A stretch of DNA of 64,000 bases, taken from the NCBI RefSeq assembly GCF_037975245.1, contig NC_092577.1, forward strand, positions 28,063,898 to 28,127,897. Reading direction: 5' to 3'. This stretch comes from Apostichopus japonicus. Lineage: Eukaryota > Echinodermata > Holothuroidea > Aspidochirotida > Stichopodidae. Both the position numbers and the translations under genes were made by a program. Numbering within the stretch: position 1 is the first letter of the stretch; the number at the start of each line of letters is the position of its first letter. Below, in pieces: positions 1 through 11,016 of this stretch. The notes under the pieces were generated by a model that saw only the letters and a program-made list of their open reading frames with translations, did not search any database and was not told where the DNA came from.

Positions 1-655
1 TCCATGTTCAAAACAGTTCCATAAGGTCTCCATACATCAGAAGAATACGTAGCTTTTAAATGGGCACAAATTGCAAGACAGGACGTAGACTACACTGATC
101 AACTTTATCTCAAACTCCTTTACAATAGAGTTAAGTGATCTCCTTTAACTTAAAGAATATATCACTCATTTAATTCAGAATTCATGTAAATGAGTTAAAT
201 TGGGCTGTGTGTGGTGGCAATTTGGATTTAGTGTTGACAATGTAATCATGTTTAACAGCTGCTGCGAGAGACTGAACTGTGCTATCCATTCTATGTTGTT
301 CTCGGTTATGTAAATGGTGTATTTATGTGTTATGAATGATACATGAGAGAGTGTATATTGGGAGTGATAGGCTGCATTAACGTATTCTGTTGTTTTCGAA
401 TGGTGGTCACATGTTCACCACCTAATCTTCAGCATTGAAAGAATAGCTTTCATTTCTTCCACTAAACCTACTTGACAAGGAAATACTGTCTACTACAAAC
501 AATGAATTAGCAAATATTTAAATTTGCCATGTATGAGGTAGAGATTTAGAGTTCTTTGCTCACCCCAAAAAATGTGAGAAAATCCTTTCTGCAAATATTT
601 CCAAACATGAGGTCATTAGCTGCAAATTGCTCAGATTTTTGTAAAGTTTCTGATG
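1..655. other. Intergenic or intronic, no gene seen
   Basis: AT-rich unique-looking sequence. No convincing exon with splice sites, RNA gene or transposon end was recognised. It ends in the 8-bp target duplication of the hAT element that follows. Confidence 0.5.
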
Positions 656-1057
656 CAGTGGCGGAGCATCCGTACAATCGGGGGGGGGGGGGGGGAGGGC
701 GGATGCCCCCCTGACGGACTCAAATGGACTGTTGGCGCCCTTTTCAGCTTTTTACCACTTTTTACTTATTCGCGATTATTGACTTTTTTATTGCGCTCTC
801 ATCTACCTATTGACATTTGTCACATTTTGTTGGTGTAATTTTCTGACAAAATGCTCTAACGGCTATTTATTCTTTGTTTATCTGTAAATTAGCAAGGCCC
901 GGAAAGGGTCATTTCCGGCGATCTAGGGAGTAACTTTATTCAAAAAAATTCTGTACGCTCCGCGCCAACCTGTGGTTGCGCTCCGCTTTGATAGTGTCGA
1001 AAGCGCCCCTACAGAACATTCTCGCCCCCCTGACCAATACCCCTAGCTACGCCGCTG
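656..1057. mobile_element. hAT-type non-autonomous element, 402 bp
   Basis: The element starts CAGTGGCGGAGC and ends in GCTACGCCGCTG, which are inverted copies of a CAGYGGCGKAGC terminus. It is flanked on both sides by the 8-bp duplication TTCTGATG (648-655 and 1058-1065). An 8-bp duplication plus CAG-type termini is the hAT signature. No transposase is encoded. It contains a poly-G tract near 680. Its internal sequence matches the element at 18126-18559 in opposite orientation, including the TACGCTCCGCGCCAACC stretch. Confidence 0.88.
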
Positions 1058-1390
1058 TTCTGATGTTACTGGTACAATTTTTCTAAGAACATACTTGAAA
1101 AACATTGAAATCACAGTATAGTTGGGGTGGTGACTTTTATGATGGCACCAAACATAAAATGTTCTCTTTATATAATATATTGGCCTAACTTGTAGCCTAT
1201 TCTATTACAACACATCAACAGTGTGTAGTGGCGACATTATGACTACAAGGTTGTCTGGTAAACTGTTTGTAATTGGTGACTGTTTCAAAGATATCTTTAA
1301 CTACCTTAGAAGAATCTTTGTTTCATATTTTCCCTAGAGTAGAGGATATAGGCTATAGGCCTAGGCAGTAGTACTAGTAGGATGGTGACT

Positions 1391-1860
1391 TCGAAGTTCG
1401 GACACTTAAGACTTAAAACACCCCAAAACTAAATCTTCTGGTATAAATCACCTGAAAATATACTTCAAATGGTGGGAGAATTTTGTTATAGCACGATACA
1501 CGGCCAAACTTTCTTTCCTGCAAACTGTTTTCACGTTGTTTTCCAAGAAGATTCTTTGTGATTGTGGAACTGGTATTTCTTTGCTAGAGTATTGCGAAGT
1601 TCGGACACGCAACCCACAGTGTGGCGCTGGTGATAAAATTGGTGGCGCAGTTGCTTTTTCAGTAATATAACAGACTTCATAGATCTCCGTCATTTTATTG
1701 ACTAATATGTTAGTAATTTCTTGCACACGGGCCATTTTGGAGAGAAAATAACTGTAGCTTCGTACTTTTTGGTGAAATTTGGCTCTTCCTGTCAGTTGTC
1801 TTTTTAAAATCGTGTATTTCTTAGGGTGGCCGATCTTCGCAGTATGCCGAACTTCGCACT
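1391..1860. repeat. Possible foldback repeat with CGAAGTTCGG motifs
   Basis: The motif GCGAAGTTCGGACAC, or close variants, occurs near 1391 and 1603 and is inverted near 1848. The block therefore looks like an inverted-repeat element. A 95-codon open frame on the minus strand (1735-1448) starts in a good context (AAAATGG) and lies inside it, but I recognise no domain. Boundaries and class are unsure. Confidence 0.3.
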
Positions 1861-3335
1861 ACTGACTATATTATTATTTATCAACTGAGTTCTCATTGAA
1901 ATCAAATTTTGGGTCGATGTACAGTAAATTAGTACTGTGACTACATAGAATAACACATTACCTCTGCAATACTACGCTCAAGCAAAGGTAACCATCACTG
2001 CATCAGTTTCACACTACTGTTAACATGGCGGAACACAACATGGCATAGGGCTAAGTTGGACCCGTTATGGCATTTTACACGGTTAGTACTCTAGCCTCAG
2101 TCTAGGCCTAGTTTCCAAACTGTTTCGAATATTCTCTTAGTTCCTAGCATAGTTAATAACATGCAACCGGAGAGGATAAAACAGACATTATGGTTTAGTA
2201 CGCTTTACTTCTGACAAATAAGTATTTGATTGTTGTGTAACGCTAGTCCCAATCAACAACAGGGGACCGAAACAGTGTTAGACAACGATAAGGATACATC
2301 GAATTTCTGTGGGATACATGCATGGATATAGCCTAACGTTAGGGCCTAGGCTAAGTCAGTAGCCAGCTCTCTGGTAACATGGCATTGAGGAAGGTCAGCG
2401 ATCGCGCGGCCTACCATAATACTAGTGTCACTGAATGAATATGACAATCACGGGTGGCAATAAATCTCGAGGGAGAGGATACAAAACAATTGATGAAATG
2501 GTTTTGGTCGCTGAACAGCGATTAATTTGCAAACTGCCAATAGTTTCCAGCGAATGTGCCCATCGAAGCGCTTATGGATCAAAGTAATTATTCAACTTAT
2601 GACCACAACATGTACTACCGGTACTGTGATATGCAGCCGAAGAGTTGCACGCACGTATCGACCAACGTCGAAGTCAGAAACAGTCTGCGACCTCATATTC
2701 CATGTGCGATGCATAATAGTTGTGAAGTCACTTATTAGACCCCCCCCCCCAGCCCGTACCACCCCTTAGACAATTATGCTTGATTTTCGTGCTCGCAAAG
2801 TATTACTGGTTCATTTTGGGTTTCAAAGTGCCCGATGACATAAGGTACTGTCGCTAAATTTGCGTCGAATTCACCTTGAAAACTTTTCCTTGGTCTACGT
2901 TTCATTAGCGTAATTTGTAAGAATGAAGGCATTTTGACACCTGTGTAACAGTGTATGTATATGAACGAGAATTTACAAGAAATCTACAGCACGGTAGTAG
3001 GCGGAGGTATATTATTTTGGATTGGGGGGGGGGGGGAGGGGTACGCTATAGCTGTTAGTTGAGGAAACAGGTCTTCAGGAAGCCACCAAATGGGACAATA
3101 ACTGCAGCATATACAGCATATTTATCTCATAACAATTTTCAAGAAGAAAAACCCGCGTGGGCAGGATGAGTTTCGGAAATTTCTTTGGCCGATGCTCACC
3201 TTCGTATGTTCATGGTTCTTGATTAATTTGTTTTGTATTAATCACGGAGATATATTGCAATTTAATTGAATTTTCATATTATGCAGCACAATAGATGGCA
3301 CTTTTATCAGGTGGATTATAGGAATTGAATGTTAC
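1861..3335. other. Unassigned region left of the SEA-domain exons
   Basis: The stretch lies downstream, in transcript order, of the last recognised SEA exon, but I could not identify the next exon. On the plus strand a Tyr-rich open stretch (about 2532-2738) follows a TTTCCAG acceptor-like site and ends in TAG. It could be a terminal exon of an unrelated gene, but nothing in it is recognisable. Poly-C (about 2739) and poly-G (about 3026) tracts are present. Confidence 0.35.
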
Positions 3336-3535
3336 CTTTAGTAATATCTGCATTAACAATTGGTAATTCAACCAACACTCCATCGTTTGTTTCCGAATTC
3401 AGAACAGCCATGATGTCAGCAGATATAGCATCTTCTGTTTGTTGTTGAAGATCGTCAGCATTCGCAGGCAATGTCCTTACGGAAGGAGTTGGTCCGTTGA
3501 GATAGACGGTAAACTCCACTATTACACTACCTTGC
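3336..3535 (-). CDS. SEA gene, exon with cleavage motif
   Basis: Acceptor TTTAAG before 3535, donor GTAAC after 3336. It takes two bases (CG) from the previous exon and leaves one base. It encodes the C-terminal half of SEA: GSVIVEFTVYLNG, then a variable loop, a helix (DDLQQQTEDAISADIMAVLN) and a final strand. G-S is the expected self-cleavage site. Confidence 0.75.
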
Positions 3536-6500
3536 CTTAAACACAAAGAAATAATAACGATAGATAATATTGATGAATGGAAAGATAAGGATGAATGGAT
3601 GCATATGCGTAGGAGCATAATATGATTTGGGGGGGGGGGGGGGCTGTAACGACTTGCCCAAAAAACAACCAATTTTTTTCGCGCGTACTCCGCGCGCGTT
3701 CAACATCTTAATGTATACTGTCATATAGGCAAGCATCGGTTATTACATCGCATGCCAATTACGTACAATCATTTGCCATGTTATTACCGAAATTGGCGAA
3801 TTAGAACTTTATTTTAATTAACAAGGAGATTTTGTTTAAACTATTGATTTCCTTTAGATACATCATTGCAACTTATATTTCTTTCAGTAGATGCCCGAAA
3901 AAATCTCGAAAACATATTGCCCGAATATTCCCCGCCCCCCCCCCGCCTCCTACGCCTATGAATGGATGGGTAGAGAAGTATATGGAGACAAGCATAACTA
4001 GATAGACAGCCAATGCACTATTATATATCCTTATTGTTACTCTCCCCACGCTGACGTTCAGTCCAATCAAATCAAAAGACATAAGAAAAAAATCAAAGGA
4101 AAACCATGCAATTGTCAACTAGTTTCCTTAGTATCACTGTAACACAATAGAATTATGCAGTAGTCCTATAAACTAGTGCTGACATTTATTTTCCCTGCCA
4201 GTTATAATTGTCTGTGGTGGCTCGAGAGCGCCAGATATTAATATTATATCAAACCTTAAAGAACGTTATAGTGCTAGTTCAAATCACCTATTGGAATATT
4301 CTCGGAGTACGTATTTGCTTACCGAAATTCTCTAACATCTGTGCTATTATAAGCACCAGCTAAATTACTTCTTTTGTAAGTAAAATCCATCTGTTGAAAA
4401 AAAAAAAATTGAGGAAATTATGAAAGTTTTTTCCCCCCACTGCAACTGAACGCTAAATAGGCTGCACGTCCGTCAATGCCTGAAAAACAATTATTTTATT
4501 AACTTTGTAACGATGAGTAACAAGTAGGTTCAAAATGACATATCTTAAGTAGGGAAACTATCTCATATCTGTGACTTTTACGGTTCATTGTCATTTGCAT
4601 ATCTTTTACGTCACATGTAGGCCTTTATAAGAAAATGGTCGAATGGTTGTCCAGTATATATAGTGTAGCTATACCATGCAGTTCATCATATCACATTTTG
4701 GGCGTTCAAAGCACGGAACGCCGTAAGTTTGTTGGTAAGTCATGCAACGCTAACAGTATATATCAAACAGTAGCTCATTTGTAGTTGTCACACTGTCGGA
4801 AAGATGTGCTTTGACGAGCGATGCAAAAGTATATAAAGGCTTTGGAAGTATGAGTTAGTGGGCACCGTTGATACTGAACTGTGTCCGTTGCAAAACAGAC
4901 TAGCATATATAGTTTCGTGAGCTAGGTAGCTTGGAGTACATGATTGTAGGAATTAGCGTAAAACCTTATGTCTGAGGATGTGCCACGAAGTTTTAGTTTC
5001 TGAACTCTGACGTCATGCCGGGAAAGAATCTGCATGTTTTATTGATGTCATATATCCTAAGCAGTCTCTTTATGCTTGGTTTCATGAATATGCATATTGA
5101 TTACACAAGTTGGTTTTAATAAACATAACTAAATTTAAAGAAACGAAACGATTACATGTTTAGTTTATCTCGTGTCGTGCCATGAGCATACCCAATTTTA
5201 TATACAAAGTACGAACAAAATAGTATACACACAAAACATCATGCTATTATATTCATCACAAGTTTATTCATATAGCGAAGTTTCCTGCAACTTGAAGGTT
5301 TGAACTGGTATAATTCAGACATCACAGACGATTCCAACCATGTAATATTTGAACAGTGGAAACAAATACAAGTGATGGATTTACTGCAAACAACACACGC
5401 CCTTCATCCCCAATAACTAAAGCAAACCAATAGCAAGCAGAGTACGTGTATAGCTCAACACTCAGTTTAACAGACGTTATTTGTATATGAATCCGGTGCT
5501 GTGGATAAAGGGGCCCTGGGCATTTGAAGCAATGAGGCTTAGCAGGGCGAACCCCGGCCGGGTCATATATTTTTTTTTTGGGGGGGGCGAGGGTTAAATC
5601 AAAGAGCAATCAGCGATTTTCCCATCTGAAATGACTTTCTAAATTGAAAAGATTCCAAATTTGAGTTAAAATGTTGAATTGAAAGCCATCCGACGTGAAG
5701 GTTGTAATCCATAAGCCCTCGTGGGCTTCTTCCACAATCGTGGTCGCTTAGTCGTCGTAAACATAACTACCTGATTATGATTATTATTTATGAACCATAT
5801 TATTAACCATATTTACGGTCCCAATAAATAGCCGTGCGGCACATTAATAGCATTTCGAGAACTAGTAATGATGGGTGGTACCTGGTGGGTGTGATAACGT
5901 GACGTCATTAATTACTATGCGTAGAACGTTGCTCCTTTTTTCGATGAATGATGCAAAATAGGATGAAAAAACAAATCAGTACTCCTATAATGAAACGAAT
6001 TCATGCATGCAGCGCACTCCATATGTACTGTTTACTGTCTGTTGAGGGGTATATATGCATGAAGTCAACAAAGGGAACTAAAACCAAACTTACATCATTA
6101 CAACTCCTTACAAATTTTTCAACACCCTGGATTTAATGGAAGTCGGTTCCACTCTAATATCATAGAACCTGCACACAGAATGTACTTACCGCCTCTTTGA
6201 AATCATTCTCTAATGCCCTGTATTTTTCAGATGAGGAATCGTTAAAATCGTCGTCCCATGTTTCGTTGGTAAGCGTTACTTGTCCTTGGGATTGTGAGAA
6301 ACCTACGGCAGGGAAAACGTAGAGAGAGTTGCTTTATTTTATAGGCCTTCACGTTTTCACAACTCAAAGGAAAGTGGGAGAGGCCTAAGGGTTCGGGAAG
6401 TGGAGGAAGGGGAAGGGAAGGGGAAGTGTTTATTTTACTCTCAATCAGCGATAAACATACATTACACCAAGTCACAAGTACCCGGGTCCGACTCGTACCT

Positions 6501-9042
6501 TACGAGATTTTTTTCCTTCAAATCTTTCGATTAAAATTGTCCCAATATGAACCTTAATCGATCAAACAATTTACATATGACCTTTTCACGTAGTATATTG
6601 ATTTACGAAGAGGCAGGTAAGGGTAAGTTCGTGGGAAGACGGGTTCGAATGATGAATCTATAAACCCGAGCATAGCCCCACGCACCTTCAATTGGATTGA
6701 TCAATCACGTGACCCCTAAATGTCATTGCTCTCAATCTTTGGGTGTCCCAGAAAGTTCTTATGAACAATGTTTGACCTTGCTTCAACGTTGTTTTAACGT
6801 TACGTCTCACCCATTATTCCCTTGTTACAACGTATTGGTACAGCTTAATCGTGGTGCGATATAGGTAACACCATGTCCTATCGTTCCTAATGCTACGAAT
6901 TTGTAACGTTTATATGTATAACGTTGTGAGAACGTGGATTGATCGAATCACGTGACCTAAATCTCATTGCTCTCAATCTTTGGGTGTCCCAGAAAGTTCT
7001 TGTGAACAATGTTTGACCTTGCTTCAACGTTGTTTTAACGTTACGTCTCACCCATTATTCCCATTAATTATGACACCATTACCTTGTTACAACGTATTGG
7101 TACAGCTTAATTGTGATGCGATATAGGTAATTTCATAATGTCCTATCGTTCCTCATGCTATGAATTCGTAACGTGTCTATGTATAACGTTGTGATAACGT
7201 TTGTGATAACGTTGTGATAACGTTATTTTGTAATACTTACCAACTATTAGCACGTCACGATCTGTTGAAAACATAAAAATAGATCAGCCTTGTTAAAGAT
7301 TGCAACTGATTTCAGCGGCTATAATGATTCACTTATGTGTATAACAAAAGTATACGATTCAAGAGAGAGAGACGGATAGGTACAGGGATGATAGGGTGGG
7401 GAGAGGGGTGAGAAGAGGGGAAGAGAAATGGGAGTGAGGTACAGTGTAAAACTCAACAGTACAGTTCAGGGGCAACATTAAACAAATCACACAAGTTTAC
7501 TTACATTGTATTTCATCGTCCAAAACTGTAGATATAGAGAAAGGATATTATGAAAACGTTACGATCGTAGAAAATTGATTAAGAATTGTTGTAAAAGACG
7601 AGTAAAATAATTTTGAAACGATTAAAATATGATCGGTGGAAAACGGGAGAAAATTGTACCGGAAGCAGTATGAATACAAACCTCACTACGGTATGATGTA
7701 TAATAGTAATAATAGTAGTAATAATAACAACAACAATAACAATAAATATAATAATAATAATAAAAATATATATAATAAATATAGTTAAAAATAATAATAA
7801 ATATAATAATAATGATTATAATAATAATAACAATCAGTTACTTTTACGACGCTCAAGCGACCACAAATGTGGGAGAAACCCACAAGGGCTTATGGATAAC
7901 AACTTAGACGTCGGGTGGCTTCCAATTCAACATTACTACTCAAATTTTGAATCTTTTGAATTTAAAAAGATCGGAAAACCGTAGATTGCACTTTGATGTA
8001 ATACTCCCCCCACCCCCCCCCCCCCCGCGATTTTTTTTTTTTTTTGCCTAACAGGTTTTCAATTACGGAGTTTTCAGCCAATCACATTGTCTGCATCAAT
8101 AATAACAATCGCTTGGAAAATTGGAAGACATACACAATCAGACGAATAATAAGGTACATGCACGGGTCTTAAAATGTCAAAACATGAATGAGTTTATTGA
8201 CGTCACTGAAACTTGCATGGTGAACAGATATATTTGTTGTTGACTAAACTGTGACGCTTAGTTAAGATTCACTCACGTACCGGTACTGTACCGATTCAAA
8301 CTATTGCTGCTGCGAACCCTCCAATTGCTAAGTCTCATTGCTTCAAATGCCACCGCCTTTATCCAGTCGGCCACAGCACCGGTATATGTGTCGCAACAAA
8401 CGCAAACCACGATTAAGTTACGAACAGAGATCAACTTCCCATAACGGGGGGGGGGGGGGGGATTTTATTCTTTTCCTTCTAAAGTATGGTTAATCAAATA
8501 TTAATTTTCACTCTGGGCTATACTTGAAAATGTCGTCGAATTATCTCATGTAAATTTTATGATATTGAAATGTAGATCTAGATTCATATAGCTCATCCTG
8601 TTCAAATAGACGTAATTTTATTGCCAGCAGACACCGGTTGAGTCTGAACAGGAATCGAGTACATATATAGTACAATGGCATTGGCTGCACGAGATTATAT
8701 ACGTGCGTGTCATGGACCAATTGATTTAATATATGTTTATATATTCATCGTATACTCATGGAACGCCGTAGGGTCTTACACTTACCAAATAAAACAATAA
8801 ACACTGTCAAAATTGCTATCACAATGGAGACAAGAACGAACACCGTAGTAGCTGCGCATGCGCGAGCCAGGACTCTTCCTTCGTGTTCTTTGCTATCTTG
8901 TCGATAAACAGATTCCCTTTCAAACGGTCTTTGATTGCGAGGTTGAACGAATTTAAGTTGTCCGTTTGCATAGACAGGATCGCCCATTGGTTCATCAGCC
9001 TCATAGGCGGGGTTACATCTAGCACCGTGTTCGCCATTTCCC
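3336..9042 (-). CDS. Type II membrane protein with SEA domain (partial, 4 exons)
   Basis: Minus-strand gene fragment assembled from exons 9042-8786, 6302-6190, 4390-4323 and 3535-3336; all junctions are GT-AG and the phases agree. The product begins, in the part seen, with a hydrophilic tail carrying NPAY, GDPVY and ESVY tyrosine motifs. A roughly 22-residue hydrophobic helix preceded by RVLARAC follows, then a SEA domain (SEKYRALENDF, SNLAGAY, GSVIVEFTV). Basic residues before the helix argue for an inside N-terminus, so the SEA domain is extracellular. SEA domains of this kind self-cleave between G and S and stay associated; here that is inferred from the G-SVIV motif. N-terminal SEA after a signal anchor is seen in type II transmembrane serine proteases, among others. 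No protease domain is visible because the 3' part is not found. The 5' exon, which must supply two bases of a split codon, is also missing. Confidence 0.72.
4323..4390 (-). CDS. SEA gene, short middle exon
   Basis: 68 bp, acceptor TTCAACAG and donor GTAAGC. It encodes MDFTYKRSNLAGAYNSTDV and ends EF plus two bases of an Arg codon. This is the typical middle part of a SEA domain just before the GSVVV-type strand. Confidence 0.72.
4391..6189. other. Intron of the SEA gene
   Basis: No exon was recognised here. The part from about 5485 to 5810 is a repeat found again inverted at about 7790-8385. A poly-T/poly-G stretch lies at 5571-5587. Confidence 0.45.
5485..5810 (+). repeat. Dispersed repeat, copy 1 of an inverted pair
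   Basis: It contains GGTGCTGTGGATAAAG, CATTTGAAGCAATGAG and GTGGTCGCTTAGTCGTCGTA. Matching sequence runs in reverse complement from about 8385 down to 7790. Internal order is the same in both copies; the second is interrupted by unmatched bases. No coding content is seen. Family unknown. Confidence 0.6.
6190..6302 (-). CDS. SEA gene, first SEA exon
   Basis: 113 bp, acceptor GCCGTAG and donor GTAAGT. With one base carried in it gives 38 whole codons, including TWDDDFNDSSSEKYRALEND and FKEA. That is the first strand and helix of a SEA domain. It lies just outside the membrane helix of the preceding exon. Confidence 0.73.
6694..7195. repeat. Tandem duplication of a ~245-bp unit (2 copies)
   Basis: Two adjacent copies begin GGATTGATC(G)AATCACGTGACC (about 6694 and 6935) and share CTCAATCTTTGGGTGTCCC, CTTGCTTCAACGTTG and CAACGTATTGGTACAGC. 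Copy 2 has an extra insertion near 7065 and ends in short GATAACGTT repeats. Confidence 0.75.
7698..7835. repeat. AT-rich (ATA/ATAATA) microsatellite
   Basis: Runs of TAA and TATAA trinucleotide-like repeats, with an (AAC)n part near 7727. Confidence 0.8.
7790..8385 (-). repeat. Dispersed repeat, copy 2 of an inverted pair
   Basis: Reverse-complement copy of the repeat at 5485-5810, spread over a longer interval. It includes the C-tract and T-tract at 8007-8046, equivalent to the T/G tract in copy 1. Confidence 0.55.
8786..9042 (-). CDS. SEA gene, cytoplasmic tail and membrane helix exon
   Basis: 257 bp, acceptor TTTTCACAG before 9042 and donor GTAAGT after 8786. It needs two bases from an unidentified upstream exon and leaves one base for the SEA exon at 6302. 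It encodes the tail motifs CNPAY, GDPVYANG and ESVY, then the hydrophobic segment TTVFVLVSIVIAILTVFIVL. The frame continues in phase into the next exon, which supports a real gene. A short open stretch ending in a donor (9960-9906) was considered as the upstream exon but has the wrong phase. Confidence 0.7.
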
Positions 9043-9961
9043 TGTGAAAATGTCAATGTTTTAGCCGTGTAATTCAATCGTCTGCTTATTCAATCTCTTA
9101 GATTTAAGATCATCATAGTATATTGATCCCAAGCCGATGATGGAGAATCAGCTAATTCTCACCCATTAAAGACCAACAAGCATTTGACCGTCACACATGA
9201 GACATTTAAGTGTCTAGTTTAACAACCCTTAATCGCTGGGAGTAATGTGGAGGGCCAAAGCCTAAACATAGGAAAGTACGGGATCCTTTTTTTAACTACA
9301 GCTAGCAATTTTAGCCGCAAATGTGGGCCCAATATTATACTGACGATTATTAAAGGATGGCATGACCAAATATTACCATGAATAAAAATATAAAAAAAAT
9401 TACTGGATAGAAATTTGTTGTTTTAGTCGGGTATCGTTGTACGTATAACACAATCGACATTTCCGTCAATTTCTCCGATGCTAATATAAACCTATACATT
9501 GAACGTATTACTTATGCCTGATAACATGGAACCAACTGAAAGTATATACGAAACCAACGTAGTGTAATCACTTGCTATATAATGTGATTCGAGTTGCACC
9601 GCAAAATTAACCCGTTCGCCCTATTCTCATGCATGGCCTTATCATATAATATATAGATAAATCTATCCGTTTATCAGTTAAAATTGTATGATATGCCTTA
9701 TACTTTGTATATAACTTCAACAGCCTAACACATGCAAATGACTATGCAACATAATATATATATATATATTTACACATAGATTTCAAGCGTACCCCTTCGT
9801 ATAAACTGCTCCACTAATGACAACATATTAAAAACGGTAAACACCTATAGATATTTTTATATCATACGGTAATGCCTGTATTATTATGAAATATGACACT
9901 TACGTCTGTAGAATTAATACCACTTGGATGAACTTTCATCTCCATAAAACCAGGAATCATA
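9043..9961. other. Upstream of SEA gene exon, no exon confirmed
   Basis: It should contain an intron and possibly the first exon of the SEA gene. The only open stretch with a good donor (GAC|GTAAGT near 9905, minus strand) does not match the phase needed. A (TA)n run lies at 9755-9770. Confidence 0.35.
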
Positions 9962-11008
9962 CAGGGGCGTAGCGAAGGGGTTTTTGTTGGGGGGGGGGTG
10001 TGGAGAATTTGATTTGCCGACGGATCTGGAAGTGTTGACTGAAATGGGGGAGGGGTTTAAGGGGAGGGGGTGTACCCCTCCCCTTTGGCAATTTTTTAGT
10101 TTTGAAACGTCCTTAGATGCAATCTGGTGAATATTTTAGGTCAAATTTGATTTGCCGACGGATCTGGAAGTGGTGACTGAAATGGGGGAGGGGGTCTAAG
10201 GGGAGGTGGTGTCCCCCTCCCCTTTGGCAATTTTTTAGTTTTGAAACGTCCTTAGATGCAATCTGGTGCATATTTTAAGTCAAATTTGATTTGCCGACGG
10301 ATCTGGAAGTGGTGACTGAAACGGGGAGGGGTCTAAGGGGAGGTGGTGTCCCCCTCCCCTTTGGAAAATTTTTAGTTTTGAAACGTCCTTAGATGCAATC
10401 TGGTGTATATTTTAAGTCAAATTTGATTTGCCGACGGATCTGGAAGTGGTGACTGAAACGGGGGAGGGGTCTAAGAGGAAGGGGGTGTACCCCTCCCTTT
10501 TGGCAATTTTTTAGTTTTGAAACGTCCTTAGATGCAATCTGGTGCATATTTTAAGTCAAATTTGATTTGCCGACGGATCTGGAAGTGGTGACTGAAATGG
10601 GGAGGGGTCTAAGGGGAGGTGGTGTCCCCCTCCCCTTTGGAAAATTTTTAGTTTTGAAACGTCCTTAGATGCAATCTGGTGCATATTTTAAGTCAAATTT
10701 GATTTGCCGACGGATCTGGAAGTGGTGACTGAAATGGGAGAGGGGTCTAAGGGTAGGGGGTCTACCCCTCCCCTTTGGAAAAATTAGTTTGAACGTCCTC
10801 AGATGCAATCTGGTGCATATTTTAAGTCAAATTTGGCACGGAAGAAGCTCCCGTTCTCCTTTTTCTATTCAGCTTTCCTTCTTTCTTCCCCTTCCGCTCT
10901 CTTCACCTTTTCTCCTTTTGCCGACAGACCCAAAATTTGCCGACAGCGACCAAATTATTGGGGGGTGTGACACCCCCCCACACCCCCCCCCCGCTCGCTA
11001 CGCCCCTG
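9962..11008. mobile_element. hAT-type element with internal 138-bp tandem array
   Basis: Termini CAGGGGCGTAGCGA and TCGCTACGCCCCTG are inverted repeats, and the element is flanked by GAATCATA at 9954-9961 and 11009-11016. There is no transposase. The interior is six head-to-tail copies of a 137-139-bp unit beginning GATTTGCCGACGGATCTG (10011, 10149, 10288, 10425, 10564, 10701). Each unit has a GGGGAGG/CCTCCCC-rich self-complementary part. Confidence 0.9.
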
Positions 11009-11016
11009 GAATCATA

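Noticed and set aside
3041-3130. Next exon of the SEA gene after 3336
   Set aside because: An acceptor-like site exists, but the reading in the required phase reaches a stop within about 15 codons and shows no family match.
9906-9960. First exon of the SEA gene on the minus strand, with an ATG and a strong donor
   Set aside because: It ends in phase 0, whereas the membrane-helix exon needs two carried bases; joined directly, it would give an early stop.
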